Assembly (NCBI GenBank): GCA_947585865.1
Contig: CANPXH010000003.1
Location: 62,001-126,000 of the forward strand
Reading direction: 5' to 3'
Origin: an uncultured Clostridia bacterium
GTDB lineage: Bacteria; Bacillota; Clostridia; Lachnospirales; CAG-274
Length of the DNA stretch: 64,000 nucleotides
Below, in pieces: positions 50,000-59,812 of the stretch (its first letter is position 1; every line of letters begins with the position of its first letter). The position numbers and the translations under genes are program-made. The notes under the pieces are model-generated. The model was given only the letters and a program-made list of their open reading frames with translations. It searched no databases and was not told the DNA's origin.

Positions 50000-51816
50000 A
50001 AAAACATACCTTGAATTTATTCAGAAAAATATTTGAAGTTCTAAAGCCTCCGCCTGATATATCGCTGAGCCAATGGGCTGACAGTTTCCGCAAATTATCA
50101 ATGGAATCATCCGCCGAACCCGGGCAGTGGCGAACAACCAGGGCCCCTTATCAGCGTGAAATAATGGATGCAATATCAGATGTTACCGTAAACAAGGTTG
50201 TAGTAATGTCTGCGGCTCAGATAGGAAAAACAGACGCATTTATATTAAATGCAATCGGATATTATATGCATTATGATCCAAGCCCTATTATGGTTCTGCA
50301 ACCTACGATCACTATGGGCGAGACGTTTTCTAAAGATAGACTTGTGCCTATGCTTAGAGATACTCCTGTATTGCAGGGAAAGGTCAATGAAGGCAAGCGG
50401 TCAGGCTGTACTATTCTGCACAAAATATTTCCCGGAGGACACATAACCATTGTGGGCAGTAATTCGCCCCAAAGCCTTGCAAGCAGACCAATAAGGATAT
50501 TGCTTGCGGATGAAATAGACAGATACCCTGCTACAGCAGGCAATGAGGGTGATCCTCTGATACTTGCTGCTAAGAGGCAGACAACTTTTTGGAATAAATG
50601 TGAGGTTGACATATCAACACCTACAATATCCGGCTTATCGAGGATAGAGGTTGAATATAAGCATAGTTCCAAAGGCGAATGGAATGTACCTTGCCCACAG
50701 TGCGGGCATTTGCAACCCCTTATATGGGGAAATTTAATATATGACACAGAAAATCTTGACAACATAGAATATGTCTGTGAAAGCTGCGGAGCCATATCCT
50801 CTGAAATAGAATGGAAAGAGCAATTTGCTAAGGGGAAATACATACATGAATATCCTGACTGCAAAATTAAGGGCTATCACTTAAACAGTTTGGCCAGTAC
50901 ATTTGTAGAATGGCGGGAAATTGTTGAGAAATTTATAACAGCCAACGAAGAAAAAAAGAAAGGGAATATCGAACTGTTAAAAGCATGGACAAATACAGAA
51001 ATGGGGCAGTGCTGGGAGGAAATAGGCGAACAGCTGCCGGAAGACGATTTAAAAAACCGCAGGGAAATGTATAACTGTGAAGTACCCAATTCTGTATTGT
51101 GCCTTACAGCTGCGGTAGATGTCCAAGACGACAGATTTGAAATTGAGGTTGTTGGATGGGGTGTCGGCAAGGAAAATTGGGGTATCAGATACTCGAAGAT
51201 TTACGGAGACCTCAAACAAGAATTTATATGGAAAGAACTTGATGCACATTTAAGCCAGGTTTTTACAAGAGCGGATGGTGTAAGCCTTAGAATCATATGC
51301 ACCTGTATTGATTCAGGCGGACACTTTACAGACGAAGTATATAAATTCTGCAAAACAAAGGTTGCACGCAGAATTTTCCCGATAAAGGGTAAAGGCGGCG
51401 CAGGAATACCTTATATTTCCAAACCAACTAAAAATAATAGGCAGAATACACCTTTGTTTACAATTGGTGTAGATACCGGTAAAAGCCTCCTATACGAAAG
51501 GCTTAAGGTCGAAACAGCCGGACCCGGATATTGCCATTTTCCTGCTGAACTTGAAAAAGGCTATGATGATACATACTTTAAAGGGCTAACGAGTGAAAAG
51601 CAAATTATAAAATATAAGGACGGTAAAACATTTTTTGCATGGGTCCTGAAAGATAGTACCTACAAAAGAAATGAACCATGGGATTTAAGAAATTATGCTA
51701 CGGCTGCCCTTGAAATAGCAAATCCAGTCCTTAAAAAACCTGAAAGCGATAAAACAACAATAAAGCAACCTAAAGGGCGAAGACAGAGACAAAGAGGCAT
51801 TAATGCCGGAGGTTGA
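49996..51816 (+). CDS. Terminase large subunit, lambda gpA-like
   Basis: A 606-residue packaging motor and endonuclease. The ATPase has Walker A-like AAQIGKT (about residues 73-79) and Walker B ILLADEID (about 168-175). A Cys-pair zinc region follows (CPQCGHL, CESCG near 230-260), as in gpA. The nuclease half carries TAAVDVQDDR and IDSGGHFTDEVY, supplying the acidic metal ligands. Opening PPPDISLSQWADSFRKLS is typical of the GpA family. It packages DNA into proheads from cos. Confidence 0.94.
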   Translation: MKKHTLNLFRKIFEVLKPPPDISLSQWADSFRKLSMESSAEPGQWRTTRAPYQREIMDAISDVTVNKVVVMSAAQIGKTDAFILNAIGYYMHYDPSPIMVLQPTITMGETFSKDRLVPMLRDTPVLQGKVNEGKRSGCTILHKIFPGGHITIVGSNSPQSLASRPIRILLADEIDRYPATAGNEGDPLILAAKRQTTFWNKCEVDISTPTISGLSRIEVEYKHSSKGEWNVPCPQCGHLQPLIWGNLIYDTENLDNIEYVCESCGAISSEIEWKEQFAKGKYIHEYPDCKIKGYHLNSLASTFVEWREIVEKFITANEEKKKGNIELLKAWTNTEMGQCWEEIGEQLPEDDLKNRREMYNCEVPNSVLCLTAAVDVQDDRFEIEVVGWGVGKENWGIRYSKIYGDLKQEFIWKELDAHLSQVFTRADGVSLRIICTCIDSGGHFTDEVYKFCKTKVARRIFPIKGKGGAGIPYISKPTKNNRQNTPLFTIGVDTGKSLLYERLKVETAGPGYCHFPAELEKGYDDTYFKGLTSEKQIIKYKDGKTFFAWVLKDSTYKRNEPWDLRNYATAALEIANPVLKKPESDKTTIKQPKGRRQRQRGINAGG

Positions 51817-51818
51817 TT

Positions 51819-52055
51819 ATGCCTGCAATAACATTGGAAATAGCAAAAGAACATCTTGATATATGGCTTGAAGCTGAAAAAGCCGTTGCGCTTGGTCAGA
51901 GTTACACTATAGGTAGCCGAAGTCTTACAAGGGCAAACCTGAGTGAAATAAGAAAGTCAATACAGTACTGGAAAGATATAGTAACTGACCTTGAAAATAC
52001 TGATACGCAAAGAGGGCGCAACAGAATTACAAGAGTTGTACCAAGAGATATTTAA
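51819..52055 (+). CDS. gpW-like head-tail joining protein
   Basis: A 78-residue protein (LEIAKEHLDIWLEAEKAV, then GQSYTIGSRSLTRANLSEI) with the helix-strand-helix pattern of gpW and related DUF6148 proteins. It occupies the W position between A and B. The ATG at 51819 follows GGAGG by six bases; a TTG two codons upstream is inside that site. Confidence 0.75.
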   Translation: MPAITLEIAKEHLDIWLEAEKAVALGQSYTIGSRSLTRANLSEIRKSIQYWKDIVTDLENTDTQRGRNRITRVVPRDI

Positions 52056-52070
52056 GGGAAGTGATATGTT

Positions 52071-53624
52071 TTGAATGCTTTTGAAAAAATTATAGCTGCT
52101 GTCAGCCCGGGTACTGCCTTAAGGCGGAGTTATCAACGATATCGGCTACAGCAAATTTCAGAGGTCAAAAATAGTGGCTATAGCAATTACGGAGCAAGCC
52201 ATGTTAAAAAATCTCTGCTTGGATGGCTTTCTTGGGGAGGAAGTCATAAGGAAGACATAGAAGACAATCTTGACACCTTAAGACAAAGGAGCAGAGACCT
52301 GTATATGGGTGGCGCTTCCCTTGCTACAGGTGCATTAAAAACATTAAGAACGAATGTAGTTGGAGTAGGTCTTAAAGCAAAACCCACTATAGACCGTAAG
52401 ACATTAAATTTATCTGCCGATGAGGCAATTAATCTCGAAAGACAAATTGAAAAAGAGTTTAGTCTATGGGCTGACAATACGGCTTGTGATCTACAAGGTA
52501 TTGACAATTTTGCAGAACTACAGCAGCTAGTATTTTTAAACTGGTTGCTGAGTGGAGATGTTATTGTCCTCCTGCCAACCACTAAGAGAGCAAATATGCC
52601 TTATGATCTGCGCATAAATCTTATAGAATCAGACAGAGTATCAAATCCTAATAACAACGAATTTGAAAAAAATATTATCGGTGGCATTGAGGTCAATGAT
52701 GCAGGTGAAGTAATTGCATATCATATATCAAAGCATCATCCTCATGCATTTTTAAATAATTCTGAGACACCGGAATGGATAAAAGTTGATGCCATCGGCA
52801 AGAAAACAGGCAGAAAAAATGTACTCCATATAATGAACCGAGAAAGAATAGGACAGCTAAGAGGAGTGCCGCTTTTGGCACCTGTTATAGAGGATTTAAA
52901 GCAACTGGGAAGGTACACATCTGCTGAACTCATGGCGGCAGTAGTTACTGGATTTCTTACAGTTTTCATAGAAAAGGAAAACTCCAGCAACGAACCTGCT
53001 ATAGGCGAAGTGGTGCCTGATGAATTCCAAGTGGATGCATCTGATAAAAACTCCATAGAGCTTGGCAATGGTGCAATTGTGGACCTTGCGCCGGGCGAAA
53101 AAGCAAATCCTGTAAATCCTAATCGACCCAACACTGCTTTTGATGGTTTTGTGACTTCTATGTGCCGTCAAATAGGTGCGGCTTTAGAGATACCTTACGA
53201 AATACTTTTAAAGCACTTTTCAAGCAGCTACTCAGCAAGCAGAGGAGCCTTGCTTGAATTTTGGAAAACTGTAAATATGTACAGGAGTTGGCTGGCGGCT
53301 GATTTTTGCCAACCAATATACGAAGAATGGCTTGCGGAGGCTGTTGCCAAAGGCAGAATAAAAGCTCCCGGCTTTTTCTCCGACCCGCTTATAAGAAAGG
53401 CTTACTCGGGATGTGAGTGGAATGGACCTACAAATGGACAATTAGACCCATTGAAGGAAGTAAATGCTGCCGAAAAAAGGGTCCTTAACGGTTTTAGCAA
53501 TCGCACTAAAGAAACTGTTGAGCTTACAGGCGGAGATTTTTATAACAACATAGAAAAGCTGATACAAGAAGAAACTGCTATAAAGACAGTACAGGACATA
53601 AAGGATGGTGCAAATGAAAAATAA
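52071..53624 (+). CDS. Portal protein, lambda gpB-like
   Basis: A 517-residue portal that forms the dodecameric DNA gate at the head vertex. LYMGGASLATGALKTLRTNVVG near residues 80-100 and the central EIPYEILLKHFSSSYSASRGALLEFW are the blocks of the lambda portal family. It starts with TTG after AAGGGAAGTG. The end overlaps the protease gene start by 11 bases. Confidence 0.93.
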   Translation: MNAFEKIIAAVSPGTALRRSYQRYRLQQISEVKNSGYSNYGASHVKKSLLGWLSWGGSHKEDIEDNLDTLRQRSRDLYMGGASLATGALKTLRTNVVGVGLKAKPTIDRKTLNLSADEAINLERQIEKEFSLWADNTACDLQGIDNFAELQQLVFLNWLLSGDVIVLLPTTKRANMPYDLRINLIESDRVSNPNNNEFEKNIIGGIEVNDAGEVIAYHISKHHPHAFLNNSETPEWIKVDAIGKKTGRKNVLHIMNRERIGQLRGVPLLAPVIEDLKQLGRYTSAELMAAVVTGFLTVFIEKENSSNEPAIGEVVPDEFQVDASDKNSIELGNGAIVDLAPGEKANPVNPNRPNTAFDGFVTSMCRQIGAALEIPYEILLKHFSSSYSASRGALLEFWKTVNMYRSWLAADFCQPIYEEWLAEAVAKGRIKAPGFFSDPLIRKAYSGCEWNGPTNGQLDPLKEVNAAEKRVLNGFSNRTKETVELTGGDFYNNIEKLIQEETAIKTVQDIKDGANEK

Positions 53625-54705
53625 GAAATTTTGGAATTTTGTCAGAGACAGTGATATGGGCAACGAGGCTGAGCTTATAATTGATGGCGAAATAGCCCAG
53701 GAAGAAAGCTGGTGGGGAGATACAGTCTCTTCTAAAAATTTTACTCAAGAATTAAAAGAACTTGGAGATGTCGATTTAATTACTGTAAGAATCAACAGCG
53801 GCGGCGGTGATGTGTTCGCTGCACATACGATCTACAGCAGGCTAAGAGATCATAAAGCGCAGATCATAGTCAAAATTGACGGTTGGGCTGCCTCAGCAGC
53901 AACAATTATAGCTATGGCCGGAGACGAGATATTGATCCCTGCAAGCGGAGTATTTATGATACATGATCCTGTACTCTATCTTTGCGGAGGATATAAAGAA
54001 AAAGACCTTGACAGCATGAAAAGTGAATTACAGGTTATAAAAGACAGCATTATTAACAACTATGCTGCGAGAACAAATAAATCAAAAGAAGAAATAGGAC
54101 AGCTGATGTCTGCTGAAACCTGGTATACAGGCGAAGAGGCTGTTGAAAATGGCTTTTGTGACAGACTTATGTTCGGGGAAATCTCTGCAGAACAGGAGAT
54201 TGAAAACTCCGGGCATTATGTTGTAAACCGAGTGGAAATGAATTTTGACAACTATAACATTCCGGACAAGGTAAAGAAATTATGTAATATAACAACAAAA
54301 AACAAGGAGGTAACTATGGAAAATTTTGAGAATGCAAAAGACTTGAAAGCCGCCTATCCGGAGCTTTGTGCAGAAATTGAAAAATCTGCCAAAGACGAAG
54401 AGCGGAAAAGAATTGCGGCAATTGAAGAGGCAACTTTGCCGGGTTATGAAAGCATGGCCAGAGATGCAAAGTTTACCAAGTTATCAAGTGCCGAGAATTT
54501 TGCCTTTGATATTCTGAGAGCAGAAAAACGCAAGGGCGAACAGTATGTAAATGACACAGATGCGGACGTAAAAGACAGCCATGTCAATGATGTAGGTGTA
54601 GGCGCAAGTGAAGAAACCGAGAATATGTCAAGAAAAATAAATGATTTCTCAGTACTTGATTCCGTATTGCCCACCCGCAACGATGGCGGCCTGTTCAGAT
54701 CATAG
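53614..54705 (+). CDS. Prohead protease, ClpP/S49-like (lambda gpC) with C-terminal scaffold part
   Basis: A 363-residue protein. Residues 1-190 form a ClpP-like serine protease: VRINSGGGDVFAA (oxyanion region), nucleophile Ser94 in GWAASAATI and His118 in FMIHDP. The remaining 130 residues are charged and helical, as in lambda C. An internal in-frame ATG (54316) with a very strong ribosome site marks a nested scaffold. The start at 53614 is chosen because AAGGATG precedes it. The protease removes scaffold during head maturation. Confidence 0.9.
   Translation: MKNKKFWNFVRDSDMGNEAELIIDGEIAQEESWWGDTVSSKNFTQELKELGDVDLITVRINSGGGDVFAAHTIYSRLRDHKAQIIVKIDGWAASAATIIAMAGDEILIPASGVFMIHDPVLYLCGGYKEKDLDSMKSELQVIKDSIINNYAARTNKSKEEIGQLMSAETWYTGEEAVENGFCDRLMFGEISAEQEIENSGHYVVNRVEMNFDNYNIPDKVKKLCNITTKNKEVTMENFENAKDLKAAYPELCAEIEKSAKDEERKRIAAIEEATLPGYESMARDAKFTKLSSAENFAFDILRAEKRKGEQYVNDTDADVKDSHVNDVGVGASEETENMSRKINDFSVLDSVLPTRNDGGLFRS
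54316..54705 (+). CDS. Nested scaffold protein (lambda Nu3-like), in frame within the protease gene
   Basis: A 129-residue product from an internal start preceded by AAGGAGGTAACT, one of the best ribosome sites in the structural region. The sequence (MENFENAKDLKAAYPEL and a KRIAAIEEATL helix) is the charged helical C-terminus of the protease protein. In lambda the scaffold Nu3 is made from an internal start in C in just this way. The context and start signal support it; the product has not been shown. Confidence 0.75.
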   Translation: MENFENAKDLKAAYPELCAEIEKSAKDEERKRIAAIEEATLPGYESMARDAKFTKLSSAENFAFDILRAEKRKGEQYVNDTDADVKDSHVNDVGVGASEETENMSRKINDFSVLDSVLPTRNDGGLFRS

Positions 54706-54716
54706 GAGGTGAAATT

Positions 54717-55025
54717 ATGAAATATGACCCTAAGAATGTATTTGCCGGCAGCTTTCCTGTAGCAAAGGAAAGCGGAACAGCAGGCGGAAACATAAGCGAA
54801 CTTAATCCTGTAGCGCTTGATGCGGAAAGCGGAAAGTTAAAGACGGTAACATCCGATACAATTAATAATATTGTGGGAATTGCTGCTGAGGATGCACAGG
54901 AAAATGGAACTGTAGTGTACTATTCCACAGGGGAATTTAACTCAGCGAGTTTAGTGCTGCCTGAGGATGTTAATCTTAAAGATATTAAGGCTGCTATGGC
55001 AAAGCTGAATATATATCTGAGATAG
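54717..55025 (+). CDS. Head decoration protein, lambda gpD-like
   Basis: A 102-residue beta-rich protein (FPVAKESGTA, NPVALDAESGKLKTV, YYSTGEFNSASL) at the D position, between scaffold and capsid. Decoration proteins trimerise on the expanded shell and stabilise it. GGAGGTGAAATT precedes the ATG. Confidence 0.87.
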   Translation: MKYDPKNVFAGSFPVAKESGTAGGNISELNPVALDAESGKLKTVTSDTINNIVGIAAEDAQENGTVVYYSTGEFNSASLVLPEDVNLKDIKAAMAKLNIYLR

Positions 55026-55036
55026 GAGGTCAAATT

Positions 55037-56107
55037 ATGCCTAATGAAATAAATATTTATGAGCCAAGAACAATGGCGGAGGTCGTCAGAAGAACTCCTC
55101 CGGTACATACATTTTTTCTTGATACATTTTTCAAGAGCATAGAAACATATCCGACTGAAAAAATCGATGTGGACTTTGTAAAGGGAGGCAGAAAGTTAGC
55201 GCCTTTTGTACACAAGGTTATCGGCGGAAAGGTTGTCCCCAATTCCGGATACACAACAGAAACCTTTGAGCCTCCTGTAGTTGCGCCTGAAAGGCTTACA
55301 ACTATAGACGATATTCTTAAGCGCTCACCCGGTGAGAGCTTATATAATACAATGTCTCCTGCGCAGAGAGCAACCTTGAAAATGTCTGAGGATTTTAATG
55401 CGCTTGATCAGATGATAACAAGGAGAGAAGAATGGATGGCAGTACAGTCAATGCTTTATGGCGAGATACCGATCAAAGGAGAAGGGCTTGACTATGCCAT
55501 AACATTTGGATTTTCAAACAAAGAAACTATTGTTACAGATATATCCAAGTGGTCAGACTACGAAAACAGCGATCCCATCGCAGATATAGAGAGATACAAA
55601 GCCAAAGTACAGGAAAACGGCTATGTAAATACAGACATACTCATTATGGGTAAGACTGCATTAAGACATTTTCTGAACAATAAAAAAGTAAAGGATGCTC
55701 TTGATGTGGAGCATATGAACTTAGCAGTAATTGATCCGAAGGAGCTTATTAACGGAGCTACCTATGTAGGTTACTTAAAGCTCCAGAATATCAGCATATA
55801 TACATACAATGAGTTATATCTTGATGACTGGACAAACCCCGAAACTCCCGAAACAAAGCCGCTTATCCCCGGTAATATGATTGTGCTTGCAAGTACTCAG
55901 GCAAATTATAAGAGGATATATGCGGGTGTTGTACTTATTGATCAGAAAACAGATGAATTCAAGGTATATGAGGCTACAAGAGTGCCTTATATGTATACAA
56001 AGATAAATCCCGCCAGAAGGTTCTTACAGCTGTATTCAAGACCTCTTCCTGTGCCAAGAGAGGTTGACACATGGTTTTCTGCAACTGTGTGTGATGCCGA
56101 TGAATAA
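55037..56107 (+). CDS. Major capsid protein, lambda gpE-like
   Basis: A 356-residue HK97-fold capsid subunit of the gpE family: the opening INIYEPRTMAEVVRRT, VDFVKGGRKLAPFV, LDDW/ETPETKPLIP and the C-terminal YSRPLPVPREVDTW are typical. GGAGGTCAAATT precedes the ATG. It is the most abundant structural protein expected. Confidence 0.93.
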   Translation: MPNEINIYEPRTMAEVVRRTPPVHTFFLDTFFKSIETYPTEKIDVDFVKGGRKLAPFVHKVIGGKVVPNSGYTTETFEPPVVAPERLTTIDDILKRSPGESLYNTMSPAQRATLKMSEDFNALDQMITRREEWMAVQSMLYGEIPIKGEGLDYAITFGFSNKETIVTDISKWSDYENSDPIADIERYKAKVQENGYVNTDILIMGKTALRHFLNNKKVKDALDVEHMNLAVIDPKELINGATYVGYLKLQNISIYTYNELYLDDWTNPETPETKPLIPGNMIVLASTQANYKRIYAGVVLIDQKTDEFKVYEATRVPYMYTKINPARRFLQLYSRPLPVPREVDTWFSATVCDADE

Positions 56108-56438
56108 ATTTAAGGAATTGCTTGAAACAGACCTTAAAAATGTGTTTCACAATTCGGAGGAATTTGCCGAATATATGACTATCTATTATGACAGAGAAAA
56201 GTACGAAAATATCCCTGTCATAATAGACAGGCAGGCTAACGAGCGCAGCAGGAAATCAGCAGACCACGAGGCTATAATTTATTCCTTTGATGTAACAGCG
56301 TATATACATTTAGCGGATTTAGGCTTTGTGCCTCGCAAAAATCACACAATACAAATTGGTGATGATGAGTACAGTATTGTAACAGCAAAAGAGGAAATGG
56401 GAGAAATTATACTTGAACTGGTGGTGTATGACGAATGA
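56100..56438 (+). CDS. Head-tail connector protein (gpFII-like position)
   Basis: A 112-residue protein with a beta-rich end (FVPRKNHTIQIGDDEYSIV). It starts inside the last codons of the capsid gene (eight-base overlap), implying translational coupling; an ATG at 56094 is the alternative. Position and fold pattern suggest a head-completion or connector protein; the identity is inferred. Confidence 0.65.
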   Translation: MNKFKELLETDLKNVFHNSEEFAEYMTIYYDREKYENIPVIIDRQANERSRKSADHEAIIYSFDVTAYIHLADLGFVPRKNHTIQIGDDEYSIVTAKEEMGEIILELVVYDE

Positions 56439-56992
56439 TAGAAATAACATTGGAACAAGTTGAAAGAATAGAAAAACTTGTCGGCAATATAAAAAGAGGT
56501 CCGTCAAGGGTATTATACAACGCAATCAACAGAGGATTAAGCCGTATAAGGGCGATCAGCGCAAAAGAAGCTTCGCAGCGATTTACTGTATCCGCATCAC
56601 AAATTAAAAGTAATTCCAAAGCGAGCATAAAAAACGCATCACCTAATGCAAATACAGTAGGCATGATTACCATTAGCGGCAAAATGATACCAATATATAA
56701 ATTCCAAGTGACCGGCAAAGGCGGCAGAGGCGGGAAAGTGAAAGTGCAGGTAAAAAAAGGCGGCGGAGGTACACTGCAGCATGCATTTGTGGCTAATCTA
56801 GGACATGGGTCTAATGTACTGGAGCGCACAAGTGCTCAGCGTAACTCATCAGAGACAATATTTGGTCCTTCAGCTGCACATATGATAGGTCATAACGAAA
56901 TTGCCCCGCACATAGAGCAAGAAGCCCAGGAAGTTGTAAACAAAAGAATTGAACATGAAATAGAAAGGCTTTTGAATGGTATTAATGTATGA
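56435..56992 (+). CDS. Minor tail protein Z-like
   Basis: A 185-residue protein (ALYNAINRGLSR-like VLYNAINRGLSRIR, KMIPIYKFQVTGKGG, FGPSAAHMIGH) of the GPZ family, which helps finish the tail before head joining. A Gly/Lys-rich segment (residues 93-110) is typical. Four-base overlaps on both sides. Confidence 0.8.
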   Translation: MIEITLEQVERIEKLVGNIKRGPSRVLYNAINRGLSRIRAISAKEASQRFTVSASQIKSNSKASIKNASPNANTVGMITISGKMIPIYKFQVTGKGGRGGKVKVQVKKGGGGTLQHAFVANLGHGSNVLERTSAQRNSSETIFGPSAAHMIGHNEIAPHIEQEAQEVVNKRIEHEIERLLNGINV

Positions 56993-57474
56993 CACCGATA
57001 ATGCTACTTGACGATTTGAAAAAGGTTATCATGGCCTGTACAAAAGACCTACTTTTACAGGTCAAGACAAAGCAAGGCGAAGAAAAAACAGAAAGACTGT
57101 TAAAGGTCTTTCAGGGAGCAGTACCCACAAAAGAAGGACTTACGCAGGATGTGCCTTATATTCTGCTTAGGTTTTTAAATGGAAAAGACGAACAGAAGCA
57201 GGGAGAAGAGGAAGAAAGCACTGTAACAGTAAGAATTATTACAGCTGTGTACAGCGAAGACTATGAAAAGGGATATGTGGACTGCCTTAATGTAATATCA
57301 AGAATAAGGATCGAACTTATGAAAAATAGGATTGTAGGAAACAGGTATCAGCTTAAATTACCACTTGAATATGTGGTATATGAAGATGATACAGGACCCT
57401 ACACTATAGGCGAACTTATAACTAACTGGGAAATCCCTAGTATAAGACAGGAGGTAAATAAAATATGGCATTAA
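56989..57474 (+). CDS. Tail terminator-like protein (gpU position)
   Basis: A 161-residue alpha/beta protein between Z and the sheath genes. DVPYILLRFLNGKD and VRIITAVYSEDYEKGYVDC followed by LEYVVYEDDTGPY fit tail-terminator proteins, which cap the tail tube. Four-base overlap with Z, ten bases with the next gene. Confidence 0.65.
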   Translation: MTPIMLLDDLKKVIMACTKDLLLQVKTKQGEEKTERLLKVFQGAVPTKEGLTQDVPYILLRFLNGKDEQKQGEEEESTVTVRIITAVYSEDYEKGYVDCLNVISRIRIELMKNRIVGNRYQLKLPLEYVVYEDDTGPYTIGELITNWEIPSIRQEVNKIWH

Positions 57475-57836
57475 AAAAAGATGCAAAAACAGACGAAAAC
57501 AAGCAGACCAAAGATGTAAAGACCAAAGCCGAGACCGAGGCTGCAACAGATGAGACTAAGGCTGTTGCTGCCAAAGAGCCTAAGAAGGCTATCGGTACAT
57601 ATATTTACTGCGGTCCTGCTGTAAAGAAATACGGCATTGCGGCCAATGCAGTATACAGAGGCACAAAAGCAGATGTGCTTAAGCATTTAGGCGAGGCAAT
57701 AAAGGAATATCCCGATATTGCAAAGCTTATTGTGACCTCAAAGGAGCTTGCTAAGTCTCAGAGCATGCTGAAGGGCAAGAACAATGCCTTTTACAACACA
57801 TATGTTTTGGTTGAAAAGAAAATCAAGGAGGTATAA
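57465..57836 (+). CDS. Hypothetical tail-region protein with charged low-complexity N-terminus
   Basis: A 123-residue protein. Residues 1-42 are Lys/Glu/Thr/Ala-rich and probably disordered; residues 43-123 (GTYIYCGPAVKKYGI and on) are ordered. It directly precedes the sheath gene, as a small gene often does in contractile-tail phages. GACAGGAGGTAAATAAA precedes the ATG. Confidence 0.6.
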   Translation: MALKKDAKTDENKQTKDVKTKAETEAATDETKAVAAKEPKKAIGTYIYCGPAVKKYGIAANAVYRGTKADVLKHLGEAIKEYPDIAKLIVTSKELAKSQSMLKGKNNAFYNTYVLVEKKIKEV

Positions 57837-57838
57837 TT

Positions 57839-59278
57839 ATGGCAGCGTTTGAACATGGTATAAAGACCAGCCAGGCAGCCACAAGTGTAAGTACACCTGT
57901 AGTAACGGCATCAGGCATACCCTTTGTGGTAGGCACTGCCCCCATACATACAGTAGGCGGAAAGACAAATGAAATCATACTTGCCAACAACTATTCCGAG
58001 GCGGCTGCCGCCTTAGGATATAGTGACGACTGGGATAAATACACTCTGTGCGAATTTATGTACAGTCATTTTAAGTTATACAATATGGGTCCTGTGCTTT
58101 TTGTCAACGTACTTGATCCTGCCGAAAACAAAAAGACTGTTCCTGCGGCACAGTATAGTATTACAGACAACATTGCCAAGCTGCCCCTTGATGCAATTAA
58201 AAGTACTGTCAAGGTAACAAGTACAGCCGAGGGCGATGTTACATACAATGCAGACGAAGACTACACCTTGTATTACAGTGATGATGGTCTGACACTGGAA
58301 TTATTGCCTAAAAGCAGTATATCAGGCAAGGAAGTATATGTAGCCTTTGATACTGTAGACACAGAAAGTGTGAAGGTAAAAGACATTATAGGCGGCTATG
58401 ACATAAGCTCCGGAAAGTCAACAGGCTTAGAGCTTGTGGAGTACTGCTTTTCAAAGTATTTATTGATTCCCGACTTAATTCTTGCGCCCGGATACAGCAG
58501 TGATTCAGAAGTTGCTGCTGTAATGACAGCGAAAGCAATGAGTATTGACGGAATATTTGAGGGACATGCTCTCATAGATGCAGACTGCTCCTCTGTAAAG
58601 AATTACAGTGATGTAAATGAGTGGAAGACCACTAAAAGTATTACAAGCAGAAATCAGATCATATGCTGGCCAATGGTTACTTTGGGTGAGCGTAAATTCC
58701 ACATGAGCACACACCTTGCCGGAGTTATAGCAATGACTGACTCCGCTAATGACGACTGTCCGTCCAACAGTCCAAGCAATAAGGATGCTCAGATTGACGG
58801 CTTATGCTTTGCAGACGGTACAGAGTGCAGTCTTAACAGGACACAGGCAAATTATCTTAACTCCTGTGGTATTGTTACCTGCCTTAATTTTGTAGGCGGC
58901 TTTAAGATATGGGGCAATGAAACAGCTTGTTATCCGTCAAATACAGATGTAAAGGACTACTTTACAAATGTAAACAGAACTTTTGCGTGGGTTGCTAAAA
59001 ACTTTATACTTTCCTTTTGGAATAAAATTGATGGCAACATAACAAGAAGACTTATAGATTCAATTACCGATTCTTTTAATATTTATCTTAACGGACTTAC
59101 CCGCTCAGAAAAGATATTAGGCGGCAGAATTGAATTTACAGCTGATGATAACGCTGTTACAGACCTTATGGGCGGTAAGATAAAGTTTAAGACATATATT
59201 ACTCCTCCATCTCCCGCAAGAGAGATCGAGAATGAATTTGAGTATGATGTTAGCTATTTATCAGATTTATGGAGCTAA
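57839..59278 (+). CDS. Contractile tail sheath protein
   Basis: A 479-residue sheath protein: TSVSTPVVTASGIPFVVGTAP near the start and the C-terminal INVNRTF-like YFTNVNRTFAWVAKNFILSFW, NIYLNGLTRSEKILGG and EIENEFEYDVSYL are the P2 FI/Mu-type sheath blocks. It forms the outer, contracting layer of the tail and identifies the phage as a myovirus. Confidence 0.93.
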   Translation: MAAFEHGIKTSQAATSVSTPVVTASGIPFVVGTAPIHTVGGKTNEIILANNYSEAAAALGYSDDWDKYTLCEFMYSHFKLYNMGPVLFVNVLDPAENKKTVPAAQYSITDNIAKLPLDAIKSTVKVTSTAEGDVTYNADEDYTLYYSDDGLTLELLPKSSISGKEVYVAFDTVDTESVKVKDIIGGYDISSGKSTGLELVEYCFSKYLLIPDLILAPGYSSDSEVAAVMTAKAMSIDGIFEGHALIDADCSSVKNYSDVNEWKTTKSITSRNQIICWPMVTLGERKFHMSTHLAGVIAMTDSANDDCPSNSPSNKDAQIDGLCFADGTECSLNRTQANYLNSCGIVTCLNFVGGFKIWGNETACYPSNTDVKDYFTNVNRTFAWVAKNFILSFWNKIDGNITRRLIDSITDSFNIYLNGLTRSEKILGGRIEFTADDNAVTDLMGGKIKFKTYITPPSPAREIENEFEYDVSYLSDLWS

Positions 59279-59290
59279 GGAGGAATAAAA

Positions 59291-59800
59291 ATGAAAGAAG
59301 GCATTATAAATTATGCGGTATATGAGGATGAAAACGAATATATAGGTGTAGCAGATGCCACAATGCCTGACTTAAAAAGAATTACAACAGAAATTCAGGG
59401 ATCGGGCATAAACGGCATACTCAACAGCCCCATAAAGGGTAATTTTGAGGCCATGGAAACTACGCTGAACTTCAAGGCGCCAAGTAAGGAGCAGAGCGCC
59501 CTTTTTGAAGGCAGAAAACACAGACTTACATTTATGTCAGCAATACAGGACAGAGAATTAACAACCGGAGAAGTAAAAGTTAAAGCCCATAAAATTGTTA
59601 TGGATGTTTTTCCGAACACGCAATCACTGGGCAAGGTCGCAACTGCATCTACATCTGATGCCTCAGGCACCTATTCGGTAAGCTATTTTGCCCAGTATTT
59701 TGATGGTGTCAAAACAGACGAAATCGATTTGCTCAACTTTATCTGTATGATAAACGGCAAAGACGAACTGGCGGATGTCAGAAGAGCTTTAGGAAAGTAA
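59291..59800 (+). CDS. Tail tube protein, P2 FII-like
   Basis: A 169-residue tube subunit (INYAVYEDENEYIGVADATMPDL, ITTEIQGSGINGILN, GEVKVKAHKIVMDVF) of the FII family, directly after the sheath as in P2. AAGGAGGAATAAAA precedes the ATG. Confidence 0.92.
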   Translation: MKEGIINYAVYEDENEYIGVADATMPDLKRITTEIQGSGINGILNSPIKGNFEAMETTLNFKAPSKEQSALFEGRKHRLTFMSAIQDRELTTGEVKVKAHKIVMDVFPNTQSLGKVATASTSDASGTYSVSYFAQYFDGVKTDEIDLLNFICMINGKDELADVRRALGK

Positions 59801-59812
59801 AGGAGTGTCAAT

